Below, one piece after another: positions 9,984 to 20,629 of a stretch of 64,000 bases of DNA. Source of the DNA: Actinostola sp. cb2023 (lineage: Eukaryota > Cnidaria > Anthozoa > Actiniaria > Actinostolidae); assembly GCA_033675265.1 (NCBI GenBank), contig JAUJYZ010001308.1:280001-344000 (forward strand), given 5' to 3'. Position numbers and translations under genes: made by a program. The notes under the pieces are model-generated. The model made no database searches and was not told where the DNA came from. It was given only the letters and a program-made list of their open reading frames with translations. The number at the start of each line of letters is the position of its first letter. Position 1 is the first letter of the stretch.

Positions 9984-10665
9984 CATGCTCGAGGATCCAG
10001 CGGTTTTTGTCCGCGCTCCGAAGTCACTGGCCGAAACAACCCGCTGGATAAATTACCTGCTATTACGAGTTCTGTGGCGTGATACGAATCTTGATTTTGA
10101 TTGGCCCTCTTTTTGAGGATAAAAAAGAGGGCCAATCAAAACTCGACCATAATTTTCGAAGATAGCGTCCATGTTGACGGATGTTTTAAAGAAATGCATT
10201 TAGTTTTTCCTCGGGATCGATTTCCGTTCATGGACCTTCATGGTTCTCGAAGCGTTTAATTATCGTTAAAAAAAAAGGGGAATGATATGTATTTGCACAG
10301 CTACCGACAGGATATGGCAAAAGCTTGATATTTTGCTTGTGATATCCGATCCTTAGCGCTGGTAAATGTGTTGTTTGAATTGGGAGGCCAGAAACAATTT
10401 GAAGCTACAAGTACCGCCAACTGAAAGAATACGCACCACGAGTACGGAATACGGAGTTTTCAGCGTATATATCATTATGAACAATCTGGACTTCAGTTGT
10501 CACTTCATTTTTGACATTTCTTTAGGGTCTGAAATGCGAGCTATACTAAATCCGTTTGAGAGCGTATCACGCCCCAGAACTCGTACTAGTAGGTAATTTA
10601 TCCAGCGGGTTGTTTCGGCCGGTGACTTCGGAGCGCGGACAAAAACCGCTGGATCCTCGAGCATG
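9984..10665. mobile_element. DNA element with 9-bp TSD and RecQ-like helicase remnant (left copy)
   Basis: Terminal inverted repeats of about 100 bp begin CATGCTCGAGGATCCAGC and end with the complement. They are flanked by a perfect 9-bp target duplication GATACATAC (9975-9983 and 10666-10674). Nine-base duplications are characteristic of Mutator-like (MULE) elements, and P or hAT (8 bp) would be second choices. Inside, plus-strand codons near 10300-10340 read QLPTGYGKSLIF, the Walker A box of a RecQ-type helicase, quickly followed by a stop. A 40-bp hairpin (GGCCCTCTTTTT...) sits at 10098-10140. No transposase is seen. The mirror copy is at 24047-24728. Confidence 0.75.
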
Positions 10666-10787
10666 GATACATACCGGAACACGATTTTCAAGGTCATGAG
10701 CTACGAATTCGCAGAACATCGGCAGGGTGCCACGAATTCAGCAGACCACTAAGTTCGTCATGCTACCTAGCCATTACCACTGTAGAG

Positions 10788-12002
10788 ATGGAAGCTAAAG
10801 CAACTGCCATTAGTTCTGAGCAGAGTATCATACTTTCTATGTTACATGGAATGTGGCAGAACCGTTGTCTGGGTCTTGTCGTTGGACTCAAGATTCCTGA
10901 TCTACTTTGCACCAGTGAAGAATCTTCTCTCAGCATTGAAGACATCGCCACGAAGTCAGGCTGCACATCAAGCAAGCAACTATACCCTATCATGAGAGTA
11001 CTCGCTCAGTGGGGAATCGGCAAGGAACTAGAGAACAAGTATTTTGCCAAGAACCAAGCCATGGAACTGTTGAGACGAGACAAGGGACCAAGTCTGGGAC
11101 ATCTCGTAGAGTACTTTTGCAGCGAAGAACATTTCTCTGCGATGAGATATATGGCAGAATGTGTGAGAAATGGTCAACATGCCTTTGTTCTAGAACATGG
11201 AATGAGTCACACTGACTATATGAATGATACAGAAAAGTGTTCTTATGCCAAAGAAAATATGTTTAAAGGCTCCTCGGAACATCTGATTGGAAGTCACGAG
11301 CGCAGGAAGGAAATGGCCGATAATTATCAAAATGCAATGGCGTACTCTTCATACCTAGACCTTCTTCCCGATGTTCAAGGAGTCAATAACGTGTACAAGG
11401 CTTTTCCCTGGTCAACATGTAACAGATTGGTGGACATGGGTGGATGTTCAGGCTACTTTCTAGCAACGGTCTTGCAGCTACCAGGCTGCGAACACATCCA
11501 AGGATATGTTGTTGACTTACCTGACGTGATCGACGAAGCTCAACAGAACATCCAAAACCTTGGAATTCCAGAACATCGCATTGAATTCATGAAGCACGAT
11601 TTCACCAAGCCGTTCTCCAGGGACCTCCAACTGCAAGTTGATACTGTGATGTTTAAGAGTGTGATTTCTATGTTAATCTTTGACCACGGCAAGGTGATCG
11701 AGATCTTTCGCCACTGCCGCAGCCTTTTCCCCAAAGAAGGTGGCAGGATTCTTATCATTGATAACTGTTCTCCCGACGCTGGAGACACGGAACACAACGT
11801 TGGAATCAATGGCGTACAGGTTGGATCTCTCTCCGTGCATATGCTGAGCATCAGCGGCCTCGGCAAGTTAAGCAAGAGCGAATGGGTTGCGGATCTCAAA
11901 GAAATTGGTAGCAAGACAGGCTACGAAGTCACCCAAGTTTACGATACCTTTGAAGGGGGTTGCAAAGTGTTTGAGCTTTCATGCAACCCAACTCTTTGTT
12001 AG
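10788..12002 (+). CDS. SAM-dependent O-methyltransferase (caffeate/ASMT-type), left copy
   Basis: This intronless 404-residue enzyme belongs to the class containing plant caffeate O-methyltransferase, bacterial hydroxyneurosporene methyltransferase and animal ASMT. An N-terminal winged-helix dimerisation domain (about residues 10-110, GLKIPDLLC...LSIEDIATKSGC) precedes the Rossmann methyltransferase fold. Motif I is LVDMGGCSGYF (about 213-223), then VVDLPDVI, the acidic HDF loop, and a GGRILIIDNC strand near 320. At the place of the usual catalytic His-Asp pair the sequence reads ISMLIFDH, so the canonical base is not in its normal position and activity may differ. The substrate cannot be inferred. 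It lies between two 9-bp-TSD elements. The protein of the mirror copy is identical, so both are probably functional or recently duplicated. Confidence 0.85.
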   Translation: MEAKATAISSEQSIILSMLHGMWQNRCLGLVVGLKIPDLLCTSEESSLSIEDIATKSGCTSSKQLYPIMRVLAQWGIGKELENKYFAKNQAMELLRRDKGPSLGHLVEYFCSEEHFSAMRYMAECVRNGQHAFVLEHGMSHTDYMNDTEKCSYAKENMFKGSSEHLIGSHERRKEMADNYQNAMAYSSYLDLLPDVQGVNNVYKAFPWSTCNRLVDMGGCSGYFLATVLQLPGCEHIQGYVVDLPDVIDEAQQNIQNLGIPEHRIEFMKHDFTKPFSRDLQLQVDTVMFKSVISMLIFDHGKVIEIFRHCRSLFPKEGGRILIIDNCSPDAGDTEHNVGINGVQVGSLSVHMLSISGLGKLSKSEWVADLKEIGSKTGYEVTQVYDTFEGGCKVFELSCNPTLC

Positions 12003-12275
12003 TTTTATTTCTAGTTAAAGCCTTTAGTATGACAGTTTTCACATTTGATGAGATTGACATTTTGTTCAATTCAGTTGTGTATCCAATCCTTAATTGTTCT
12101 AAGTTTATATTGAGTTTTCTTTTATAAAGTCACACACTGAGTCATGTATTATCACATAACGGCGGGTTACAAAACCCTAATTATACAACCAGTATGAGAC
12201 ATTACGTAATGTTTACACAATGAGTGGCCGTTCTGTATCGGTAGACAGATACGAAGGCAAGAAGTCACAGGAAGT
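12003..12275. other. 3' flank of the methyltransferase gene
   Basis: An AT-rich stretch without AATAAA close to the stop codon. The right copy carries a 4-base indel about 70 bases past the stop. No other feature. Confidence 0.4.
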
Positions 12276-12346
12276 CTTTGGCATAAGAACACTTTTCTGT
12301 ATCATTCATATAGTCGGTGTGACTCATTCCATGTTCAGTCTAGAAC
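12276..12346 (-). repeat. Antisense copy of methyltransferase coding sequence in its 3' flank
   Basis: About 65 bases here are the reverse complement of coding positions 11188-11254 (codons for the HGMSHTDYMNDTEKCSYAK region) with one substitution and a 3-base insertion near one end. If the transcript extends about 345 bases past the stop, sense and antisense segments could pair into an RNA hairpin. The mirror copy is at 22366-22436. Confidence 0.8.
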
Positions 12347-12480
12347 AAATTTCGGGGAATAATGACTTTCGTTGATGAGAGATTTACGTGGTCGATGGAG
12401 TCAGTGTAGTCATTCCATGTGGTCGAGCCTTTTCACAGAACACCGTATTATAACTTTAAATTGAAAATTAGGACAGATTG

Positions 12481-13330
12481 TAGCCTGAATATCAGCCGTC
12501 TCCTCTGGGTCAAAAATTTCCCCGAGTGAGACGTCTGAACCCCGAAGTCGATAATCGTGTCCAGTGACGTCACACTACGCCGGTTCCGGGTAGTGTGTTC
12601 TGATTGGCTCACACGATAATTTATACAAATTCGTGAGGTTTTCAAGATGGCGGGTGTGTTTATTTCCAAACCGCCGTTCGAAACGTAAGTTCCTTGGTTG
12701 GAATAACAGGGCTGTATCCACAGCAAGAAAAAGCAATTTATGAATTTATTAACAGGAAGAATATCTATGTTAACCTTCCGACTTGCTACGGAAAGTCGCT
12801 TATCTTTGAAATGGTTCCACGCCTGCAGCGAACTGAGCGAACTATCCCTTTTAGAAATATAAACTACATGTAAGCTTAAGTATTTGTACGTCTTGAAATT
12901 GTACTTGTCAGTACTACCAACTGAAGACGAAGGGCTGCTATAAAGTTGTCTTTCTTTCCCGCTTCTTCTACGGAGTCTACTAGACTGTCCTTCGCATATA
13001 TTGTCTTTCAGTTTGGCGTTGATATTTGAACATGGATTAATTTGGCGATACGTACGACTGATACGATCTTGTCTTGACTCGATAATTTTCGTATATTCTA
13101 AGGTGTTTCACTACTAGCTATCGACAAGATTTACAAACATAACTTTGTCCTAATACCGGTCTGTCTTTATTTCTAACAATTTCTTGCACAAATAGTCAAT
13201 TCAAAGTCAAGCATTCTAACATTTACATAAATTACTAGATGACGTCACTGGACACGATTATCGACTTCGGGGTTCAGACGTCTCACTCGGGAAATTTTTG
13301 ACCCAGAGGAGACGGCTGATATTCAGGCTA
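12481..13330. mobile_element. MULE-like DNA element with 9-bp TSD carrying RecQ-like helicase exon (left copy)
   Basis: The 850-bp element has terminal inverted repeats of about 90 bp starting TAGCCTGAATATCAGCCG. It is bounded by a perfect 9-bp target duplication GACAGATTG (12472-12480 and 13331-13339), typical for Mutator-like elements. On the plus strand at about 12640-12860 a start-codon context (CAAGATGGCGG) and codons for LYPQQEKAIYEFINRKN and VNLPTCYGKSLIFEMVP are present: the Q-motif/Walker A start of a RecQ-like DNA helicase, then stops. This looks like a promoter plus first exon of a helicase gene caught between transposon ends, as in Pack-MULEs, or a deletion derivative of a helicase-coding element. 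No transposase is present. The mirror copy is at 21375-22227. Confidence 0.75.
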
Positions 13331-13637
13331 GACAGATTGCGGAATCATGAATTTACAGTTATGAATTTTGTTTCAAATATTGAAATTATCATGATTTTAA
13401 GTAAAGACCAGTAGATTGAAAACGTATTTTGATACTGCTATGCCATCTCAACTTATCTTATCAGCTTTTTTTATATTTTATTCCGGTTATAAGCTCACCC
13501 CGGATATAAGCCCACCCAAAAACCCTTACGAACTCGACGTATAAGCCCAGGACTTATATTAAAGGCGCGGATAGCAGTTTACGTAACGTTGTACGTACGT
13601 AGCAGAAACCGTGATGTGACCACTAAGTGACCAGTGA
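13331..13637. other. Unassigned arm sequence
   Basis: A phrase of the type ATAAGCCCACCC occurs in slightly changed repeats at about 13487-13550. No gene. It is mirrored at about 21070-21374. Confidence 0.3.
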
Positions 13638-14098
13638 CCCCCCCCCCCCCCCCCCCCGGGGGGGGTGGGGGGGTACTCTCCTATATATGCTATACGGGTA
13701 TGTGCCGCGGGATAGGGTATGGTTTTTTGAGCTCCTTAGGTCTGGGATAGAGTATCGTTTTTGCACGTTTTGTCTGGGATAGGGTTCCCGTTTTGGTCTG
13801 GGATAGGGTATGGTTTTCACAATAACGCAACTCGCCCAACTACACCAGCGTTCATTATCATAATTTGTTTCAACTTACTGAGTTCACCAAATAAAACAGC
13901 CGCAGAAACAACGTTTACTGAAACGGACTTAAAATTTCGTTTTTAGGTTGGGTCTGGGAATAAAGGGTATGGAAAATCTCATTTTTAGGTCTGGAATAGG
14001 GTCAGAGTTTTGAGTTGTCCGCGGCACACCCTACCCGAAAATTCCCAGAGTAATCCCCCCCCCCCCCCCCCCCCCCCCCCTCCCCACCCGGGGCAGTG
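13638..14098. repeat. Inverted-repeat element bounded by C/G homopolymer tracts (left copy)
   Basis: Both ends read inwards from a C-run/G-run through GGTACTCT to GTGCCGCGG: the left end at 13638-13712 and the right end, inverted, at 14020-14098. Between them the phrase TCTGGGATAGGGTATGG repeats four to five times at 13730-13815 and again near 13950. The C-runs are about 20 and 26 bases here but much shorter at the matching place of the right arm (about 20630-21067). Homopolymers hide any target duplication. Element class unassigned. Confidence 0.5.
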
Positions 14099-14239
14099 AC
14101 CCTTACTAGTGTCTATTTATTTGCACATATCATCAATCCGCGTGGTCATCACGAATCAACGGGATATAAACGGCCGCAACATGCAACAAAACCTTCACCA
14201 ACCTTTTTTTAAATAGCTGTATACCTTATATAAATGCAG

Positions 14240-14270
14240 TTCATTCATTCATTCATTCATTCATTCATTC
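14240..14270. repeat. (ATTC)n microsatellite
   Basis: Eight tandem ATTC units; the mirrored (GAAT)n is at about 20442-20477. Confidence 0.9.
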
Positions 14271-14280
14271 ACATTTGTAC

Positions 14281-15751
14281 TCTATAACGTTTGGTGCAGC
14301 CCATGGGAAAATAGTTCATTCTGGCAATTTTTAATTAGCCAATGAGCGCGCGCGTTATTTCGAACAGCGCGCGCGCGATCAGACGAGGCCAGTGGGAAGT
14401 TGACGAGAGCGTGCAGCCCATGGGGAAATAGTTCATAGAACTCCACAGGCAGCCCAACCATTCCTTTTGAGGCTACTAAATAATGAAATAAAATGATATT
14501 TGCGTCTTTTTTGATGGGTTTCCTGTGGTAGTGCACCCGCGCGCAATACGTATTATGTTGGGATCCCTGTGCATAGAAATGTATGATGTTGGGATCCCTG
14601 TGCGCATCCCGCGCGTCCCGCAGCATATGTGTATATTATTGAAACAAGGTATGAAACTGATGGCGTATCAGTGTCATGGCCTGATGTGCGGTGCAGTAGG
14701 GTGCAGTTCGATGGTGCACTTTTCCGTGAGCCGAAGAGCCGAAGTCGTCGTGCGCTACAGGCCCGTGGGGGGTACCCAGAGTGAAGTAGCTCAAGCCTTG
14801 CAAAATGGCGGGACATCAAAGAGAAGTCGATGAAACAAAACATGATTTTTTTCGGTGTAAACGTTTGAATTCTATTCCTTATTCATGGTAAGTTAAGCAG
14901 TTCACAATTCATGTCAACTTTAAGTAACTTTAGAAGAAATTCGACGATTTTAAAGTAGTCCTTTTTCATTTTGAATGGTGGAGAATTGCATGTTGGGTTC
15001 GACACAAGAAAGTTTTGTTGAAAAGCAACTTTAACTAAAAGTATTTTTGTCAAGGTTTTTACGTAGTATTTGCTCTAACTGTTCTCTAATAAAAGCACTT
15101 GCCTATAGTAGGGCAGAAGGGCTGCTCACTAATCACAACAAATCAGTTTTCATAAATTATGACTGAGCTATTTGACTTGTGTAGTTTTGTCAGTGATCGA
15201 AATCACTTCAACAAGGATCACCTCTCAACTGACTGATGGTACTTCATCTCTATTTAAACATTTTGACTATCTCATCAGAAAGTGTTTGACGTAATTTTGT
15301 ACTTTCTTACAGTTGTTCTTACTGAAAACATAAGGGCCAACACAGCATTAACCATCTGAAGCAAAATATAGACGAACTCAATGGCATTCGCTGACATCGA
15401 AGGAGACATGAATGGCGAAGGACTCGTGAAGCAGTTGAAGCTGCCGTGAACTAAAATATTACTGAACAGTTCTTCATTATTGTCATTGACATAGTACAAC
15501 TTATTTAGCAAATACTAGCTACCAACTGAGAGACACACAGAGTAATTAAATACGGTTTTCCTAAGAACGTAAGTATCGCTTCCGAGTGCCGCTTACAAAT
15601 TGTATGAACTCCGATGTTTGTTATTCATTCAACTTATGATTGTGGTGACATGCATAATATTTAGTTTAGTTTCGTATTATTCACAATATTACTGATCAAT
15701 ATAGTGAATAAATTACACAAAGAACGGCGAAACAGTGTGTAAAAAGCTTAG
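14281..15751. other. Inner left arm, non-coding
   Basis: Contains two copies of GTGCAGCCCATGGGRAAATAG (about 14297 and 14410), a CG-dinucleotide-rich stretch (GCGCGCGCG) at 14345-14380, and a twice-occurring GTTGGGATCCCTGTGC near 14560-14600. Long open frames at 14282-14843 show no domain and are judged spurious. From 14850 to 15751 nothing is recognised. Confidence 0.4.
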
Positions 15752-16126
15752 TAAACTTTTTTATAACGTATTGTTGAAATAAAAACGTTTGTTTGTCATT
15801 TTGTGTACAATAACTGATAGCAAAATGTGTTGTGCAGTACTAAATATTGAGACTATTCAGCAGTTTATAAAACACAATGCCTCGATTTTGAAGCATTTTA
15901 ATCGATAAAAATCAAAAATCAAAAAAAATACTTTATAAAAATCAAAACAGAAAACAAATAAAGTATATTGTACATGTTTTGACTTATGTTTAGTGAAAAT
16001 ATAAATATTAAAACTTGCAGAAAAGAGAGAAAAGAGCACAATTCAGATTTGACGAGCGCTTGCCGATGTCCTGTCACGGAATGTCATTAGTTAACTGCGT
16101 ATTCACGCATAGCTACTTTATTATTA

Positions 16127-16206
16127 TGGTGGTGGTGGGGTGGTGGTGGTGGTGGTGGTGGTGGTGGTGGTGGTGGTGGTGGTGGGTGGTGGTGGTGGTG
16201 GTGGTG
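16127..16206. repeat. (GGT)n microsatellite
   Basis: About 26 tandem GGT units with two one-base interruptions, 375 bases inside the left arm boundary. Confidence 0.95.
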
Positions 16207-17297
16207 AGTCTCTGTGACCCCATGCATATTGAGAATGAGTAGATGGGTTTGTTTGTGTGACCCCAGGAATAGTAGCTGAGCATGTCTAGGTGACTTCAGA
16301 AATTAAAACACATGTTGGCTACGCGTGCATGACCCCAGATAATTTCATGTAGTTGGGTGCGTCCGCATGACCCAGGAGAATTGTAGTTGGGTGCGTCTAT
16401 ATTACTCCGGGAAATTGTAGTTAGGTGCGTCGGTATGACCCGGAAAATTGAAGCTGGGTGACCTCTGGGAACGGTAGTATCTGTTGGTGTTTTATTGCTG
16501 GAAGTTGTAGTTAGGCTTGTTATATAGCGTCATTTTTGTGCTTAAGTATACGGACTGAGTGTACGTTACGCTCTATACGTTTATGTGTTATTCTCCAATT
16601 GTGAGGCGTGGGAAGGAGCTAAAGGAGCCTAAAGGCTCTACAATACCTCTACAAGTACCAGCTATATGGGATATTTCTGAAGCATGTATAGATTTTTCCA
16701 AGCTAAAGGAGCAAAATGATAGCCGCGGTGGTAAGTTTGAAGTGGTCCTCCCGCATCAATGTCGTGCCATGGTCGACTGCCCTGGCGGTGCCATCAAGAG
16801 TGGCCATCGAAAGTGGGGGCAGAAGTCGCAAAGTGGTGGGGGAAAGTGTTTTTAAAGAACCAGCTCCCAAGAACTACTGAGAGCCAGTGCTCGTAGTCGT
16901 AATGTCACGTGTGTTTCCTTATGGCTAGTATCAGGCCACATTACTCACTCATGTAATACGAAAAAGGCTTTAATGACTGGAGGCAATAAATGCATTATTG
17001 CCGTGTACATTTTGTGTATACTAGAGTGTAGTATTTATTTTATTCCCATGCATCCTACTGGGGGGAAGGCCGGGAAGTTCCAGTTTGTTTCTTTTTCATA
17101 TCTTCTGGGCTTTAAGAGTTGACTCCGCAAGCGTTTGTCTATAAAGGCTGCCCTTGTGTCTCGATTCGTCAGGCAATTGGTAGTCATCTTCTCTAAGTCT
17201 GGGTGGGGGTTTTCCTGTTGAGTTTTGATTATGCTTATTATGATGAAATTCCTACTTGTTGGGTTGTATATTCCCTTAGTTTACATTTATGTGATTC

Positions 17298-17798
17298 CTA
17301 GTAGATGCAAGTAGTGATTGCTGGTAAGGGAAACGTTTTGCCCTTATCATGATTCGGTGCAACGAGCCGTGAAATTAAGTAGAGTTTATGGGTTATGTCA
17401 TGCAGATGAAACCCCTGCCCAGGCTTAGGGAAGATGGGCTTATGTATAAGAGTAGCAGGTGGTAAGACAAGTGTGCGTCTATACGTACAGTATATTTTAT
17501 TCCGATCGAGACTCCAATGTATATAGGGCGGGAGAACTTCACAGTCATTGAGCAGAATGTAAAGTCGTATTGACGGATTACAGAGACCATGACAGTTCAA
17601 GGTTATATATACAAGGGAGTAAACTTTTATGACTTTTTCGCCTTTCTTAAAGGGACTAGTTTCAAGGGTGTTTTTGATGACAGTTATTTGCAACCGAGAT
17701 AAACTTTCCGGAACCATGTACATCTCGTGTAACAGTTGTTTGGTGACTGGGTCTACCGTGTATATCAAGTAGCCTGAGCATAACTGGCGTTCATGCAA
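17298..17798 (-). CDS. Unrecognised 166-codon open frame in the loop
   Basis: The frame has no domain, signal peptide or repeats that I recognise. Composition is ordinary, with scattered hydrophobic stretches (VYSLVYITLNC) and prolines (KPIFPKPGQG). It is the longest frame of the single-copy loop. There is no conserved neighbour and no clear promoter. It may be chance or a piece of a mobile element. Confidence 0.15.
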   Translation of the reverse strand: MHERQLCSGYLIYTVDPVTKQLLHEMYMVPESLSRLQITVIKNTLETSPFKKGEKVIKVYSLVYITLNCHGLCNPSIRLYILLNDCEVLPPYIHWSLDRNKIYCTYRRTLVLPPATLIHKPIFPKPGQGFHLHDITHKLYLISRLVAPNHDKGKTFPLPAITTCIY

Positions 17799-18645
17799 GT
17801 GTTTGGGTCAAAGTATAGATCCCCTTCGGCTGGTTTTACCCCGCACAGCTGAACCATCCAAGCTGCGTCTTTGTTTCGACGCTAGGGTTTTAATTTGTGG
17901 ATGAATGATACATGCACAATTTTATTTGGATAAGTCGGTCCAAGTCCCCACGCATGTACATCTAACCGAGGTCCTGTTATGGTAAACCTAGATGACAATT
18001 TTTAAAAGTTTGGTTGCGACAGTATACTGTTGATGAAAGACGGTCTTGAGGGAGAAATGTGAACATCACCTGGCCATCTGGTTGGAGAAACTTCTTTTGG
18101 GGGGTTTATCAGTCAGTGGGAATGGCGGCCATGAGACCTCCGAAGTTTAGGGTGGTTTGTTCATTATACAATAAGGACAGATTGGGAAACTCGACGAGGG
18201 GAAATACGGTGTCGTCCGATTGTCGATTGCCCTTCGGGACAGTTAGTTTGAACAGTGAAAGTGCACCCAAGTTCGCTCTCTGTCTGCCATGTTAGACTTT
18301 GATTAGAGTTTAAGGCAAATTATCTGGGGATGGAGGTTGACTCTAACCTTCAAGTGTGTTGATTTACAAGACAAAAAATTACATTTTATAGAACTACGTA
18401 AGAACGTTTTTTGGTTTTCAAGTGGGCAATTCCCTTGAGGTCTGTACAGGACCCGAAATGATCCCTGGCTCCGAAATGATCCCTGGACCCGAAATGATCC
18501 CAAAGTGTCTAGATTGGAGAAATGACATGAAACTATAAAATCGTGTTTTCTAAGAATTTGTATGGAAAATACATTGGATGCCATCCAGCATATTTTTCCA
18601 TACGAATCTTAACTACCCAGGGGCACGGATCCAGAGATTTAGCAG

Positions 18646-18942
18646 GGGGGGGGGGGGGGGGGGGGGGGGTGGGGGGGACGGGGGGTAGGGGCGTTGAGGT
18701 TGGACATTGGTTTCAGCCATTTTTTCTTTTGGCAAAAAAGGTATTCGAATTTCCAAAGGGGAGGGGGGGGGGGGGGCGAAGGGGGGGGAAGGGGGGGGGG
18801 GGGGGGGCATGATCACTATACTACTACTACCAGTACTACTACCGCCACTACTGCCACCACCCGCCACCACCACCACCACCACCACCACCACCACCACCAC
18901 CACCACCACCACCACCACCACCACCACCACCACCACCACCAC
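18646..18942. repeat. G-run cluster and (CCA)n repeat at the inner edge of the right arm
   Basis: Runs of 7-22 G separated by short interruptions at 18646-18812 form a strong quadruplex candidate. They are followed by (TAC/CCA)n at 18820-18942, ending exactly where the right palindrome arm starts. Confidence 0.9.
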
Positions 18943-20629
18943 CTAAGCTTTTTACACACTGTTTCGCCGTCGCCGTTCTTTGTGTAATTTATTCACTATA
19001 TTGATCAGTAATACTGTGAATAATACGAAACTAAACTAAATATTATGCATGTCACCACAATCATAAGTTGAATGAATAACAAACATCGGAGTTCATACAA
19101 TTTGTAAGCGGCACTCGGAAGCGATACTTACGTTCTTAGGAAAACCGTATTTAATTACTCTGTGTGTCTCTCAGTTGGTAGCTAGTATTTGCTAAATAAG
19201 TTGTACTATGTCAATGACAATAATGAAGAACTGTTCAGTAATATTTTAGTTCACGGCAGCTTCAACTGCTTCACGAGTCCTTCGCCATTCATGTCTCCTT
19301 CGATGTCAGCGAATGCCATTGAGTTCGTCTATATTTTTGCTTCAGATGGTTAATGCTGTGTTGGCCCTTATGTTTTCAGTAAGAACAACTGTAAGAAAGT
19401 ACAAAATTACGTCAAACACTTTCTGATGAGATAGTCAAAATGTTTAAATAGAGATGAAGTACCATCAGTCAGTTGAGAGGTGATCCTTGTTGAAGTGATT
19501 TCGATCACTGACAAAACTACACAAGTCAAATAGCTCAGTCATAATTTATGAAAACTGATTTGTTGTGATTAGTGAGCAGTCCTTCTGCCCTACTATAGGC
19601 AAGTGCTTTTATTAGAGAACAGTTAGAGCAAATACTACGTAAAAACCTTGACAAAAATACTTTTAGTTAAAGTTGCTTTTCAACAAAACTTTCTTGTGTC
19701 GAACCCAACATGCAATTCTCCACCATTCAAAATGAAAAAGGACTACTTTAAAATCGTCGAATTTCTTCTAAAGTTACTTAAAGTTGACATGAATTGTGAA
19801 CTGCTTAACTTACCATGAATAAGGAATAGAATTCAAACGTTTACACCGAAAAAAATCATGTTTTGTTTCATCGACTTCTCTTTGATGTCCCGCCATTTTG
19901 CAAGGCTTGAGCTACTTCACCCTGGGTACCCCCCACGGGCCTGTAGCGCACGACGACTTCGGCTCTTCGGCTCACGGAAAAGTGCACCATCGAACTGCAC
20001 TCACTGCACCCTACTGCACCGCACATCAGGCCATGACACTGATACGCCATCAGTTTCATACCTTGTTTCAATAATATACACATATGCTGCGGGACGCGCG
20101 GGATGCGCACAGGGATCCCAACATCATACATTTCTATGCACAGGGATCCCAACATAATACGTATTGCGCGCGGGTGCACTACCACAGGAAACCCATCAAA
20201 AAAGACGCAAATATCATTTTATTTCATTATTTAGTAGCCTCAAAAGGAATGGTTGGGCTGCCTGTGGAGTTCTATGAACTATTTCCCCATGGGCTGCACG
20301 CTCTCGTCAACTTCCCACTGGCCTCGTCTGATCGCGCGCGCGCTGTTCGAAATAACGCGCGCGCTCATTGGCTAATTAAAAATTGCCAGAATGAACTATT
20401 TTCCCATGGGCTGCACCAAACGTTATAGAGTACAAATGTGAATGAATGAATGAATGAATGAATGAATGAATGAATGAACTGCATTTATATAAGGTATACA
20501 GCTATTTAAAAAAAGGTTGGTGAAGGTTTTGTTGCATGTTGCGGCCGTTTATATCCCGTTGATTCGTGATGACCACGCGGATTGATGATATGTGCAAATA
20601 AATAGACACTAGTAAGGGTCACTGCCCCG

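Larger units (their letters stand above)
5423..15751. repeat. Left arm of a giant palindrome (about 10.3 kb)
   Basis: This segment is repeated in reverse complement at 18943-30743. Matching features mirror around about 17355: the methyltransferase (10788-12002 with 22710-23924), integrase (8460-9502 with 25210-26249), both DNA elements, and the sequence up to the AAGCTTAG at 15751. Coding parts are essentially identical. Differences are mostly homopolymer lengths, a few substitutions and short indels, for example a 9-base duplication present only in the right arm near 20000. Confidence 0.9.
15752..18942. other. Loop of the giant palindrome (3.19 kb, single copy)
   Basis: The sequence has no mirrored partner apart from trinucleotide repeats: (GGT)n at 16127-16206 and (CCA)n at 18857-18942 are inverted relative to each other. 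Other content is a degenerate 40-45-bp tandem repeat with the phrase TTGTAGTTGGGTGCGTC at about 16240-16520, a triple CCGAAATGATCCCTGG repeat at 18450-18502, a 60-bp hairpin at 18550-18610, and long G-runs at 18646-18810. No recognised gene. Confidence 0.6.

Noticed and set aside
12290..12340. Separate small gene antisense to the methyltransferase
   Set aside because: The similarity is a plain inverted copy of a coding segment, without start, stop or promoter of its own.
14282..14843. 114-codon and 102-codon open frames conserved in both arms
   Set aside because: The arms are near identical throughout, so conservation is not evidence for coding. There are no domains, and frames on both strands overlap.
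18613..18987. Val/His/Gly homopolymer frames
   Set aside because: Translations of the CCA/GGT and G-run repeats.
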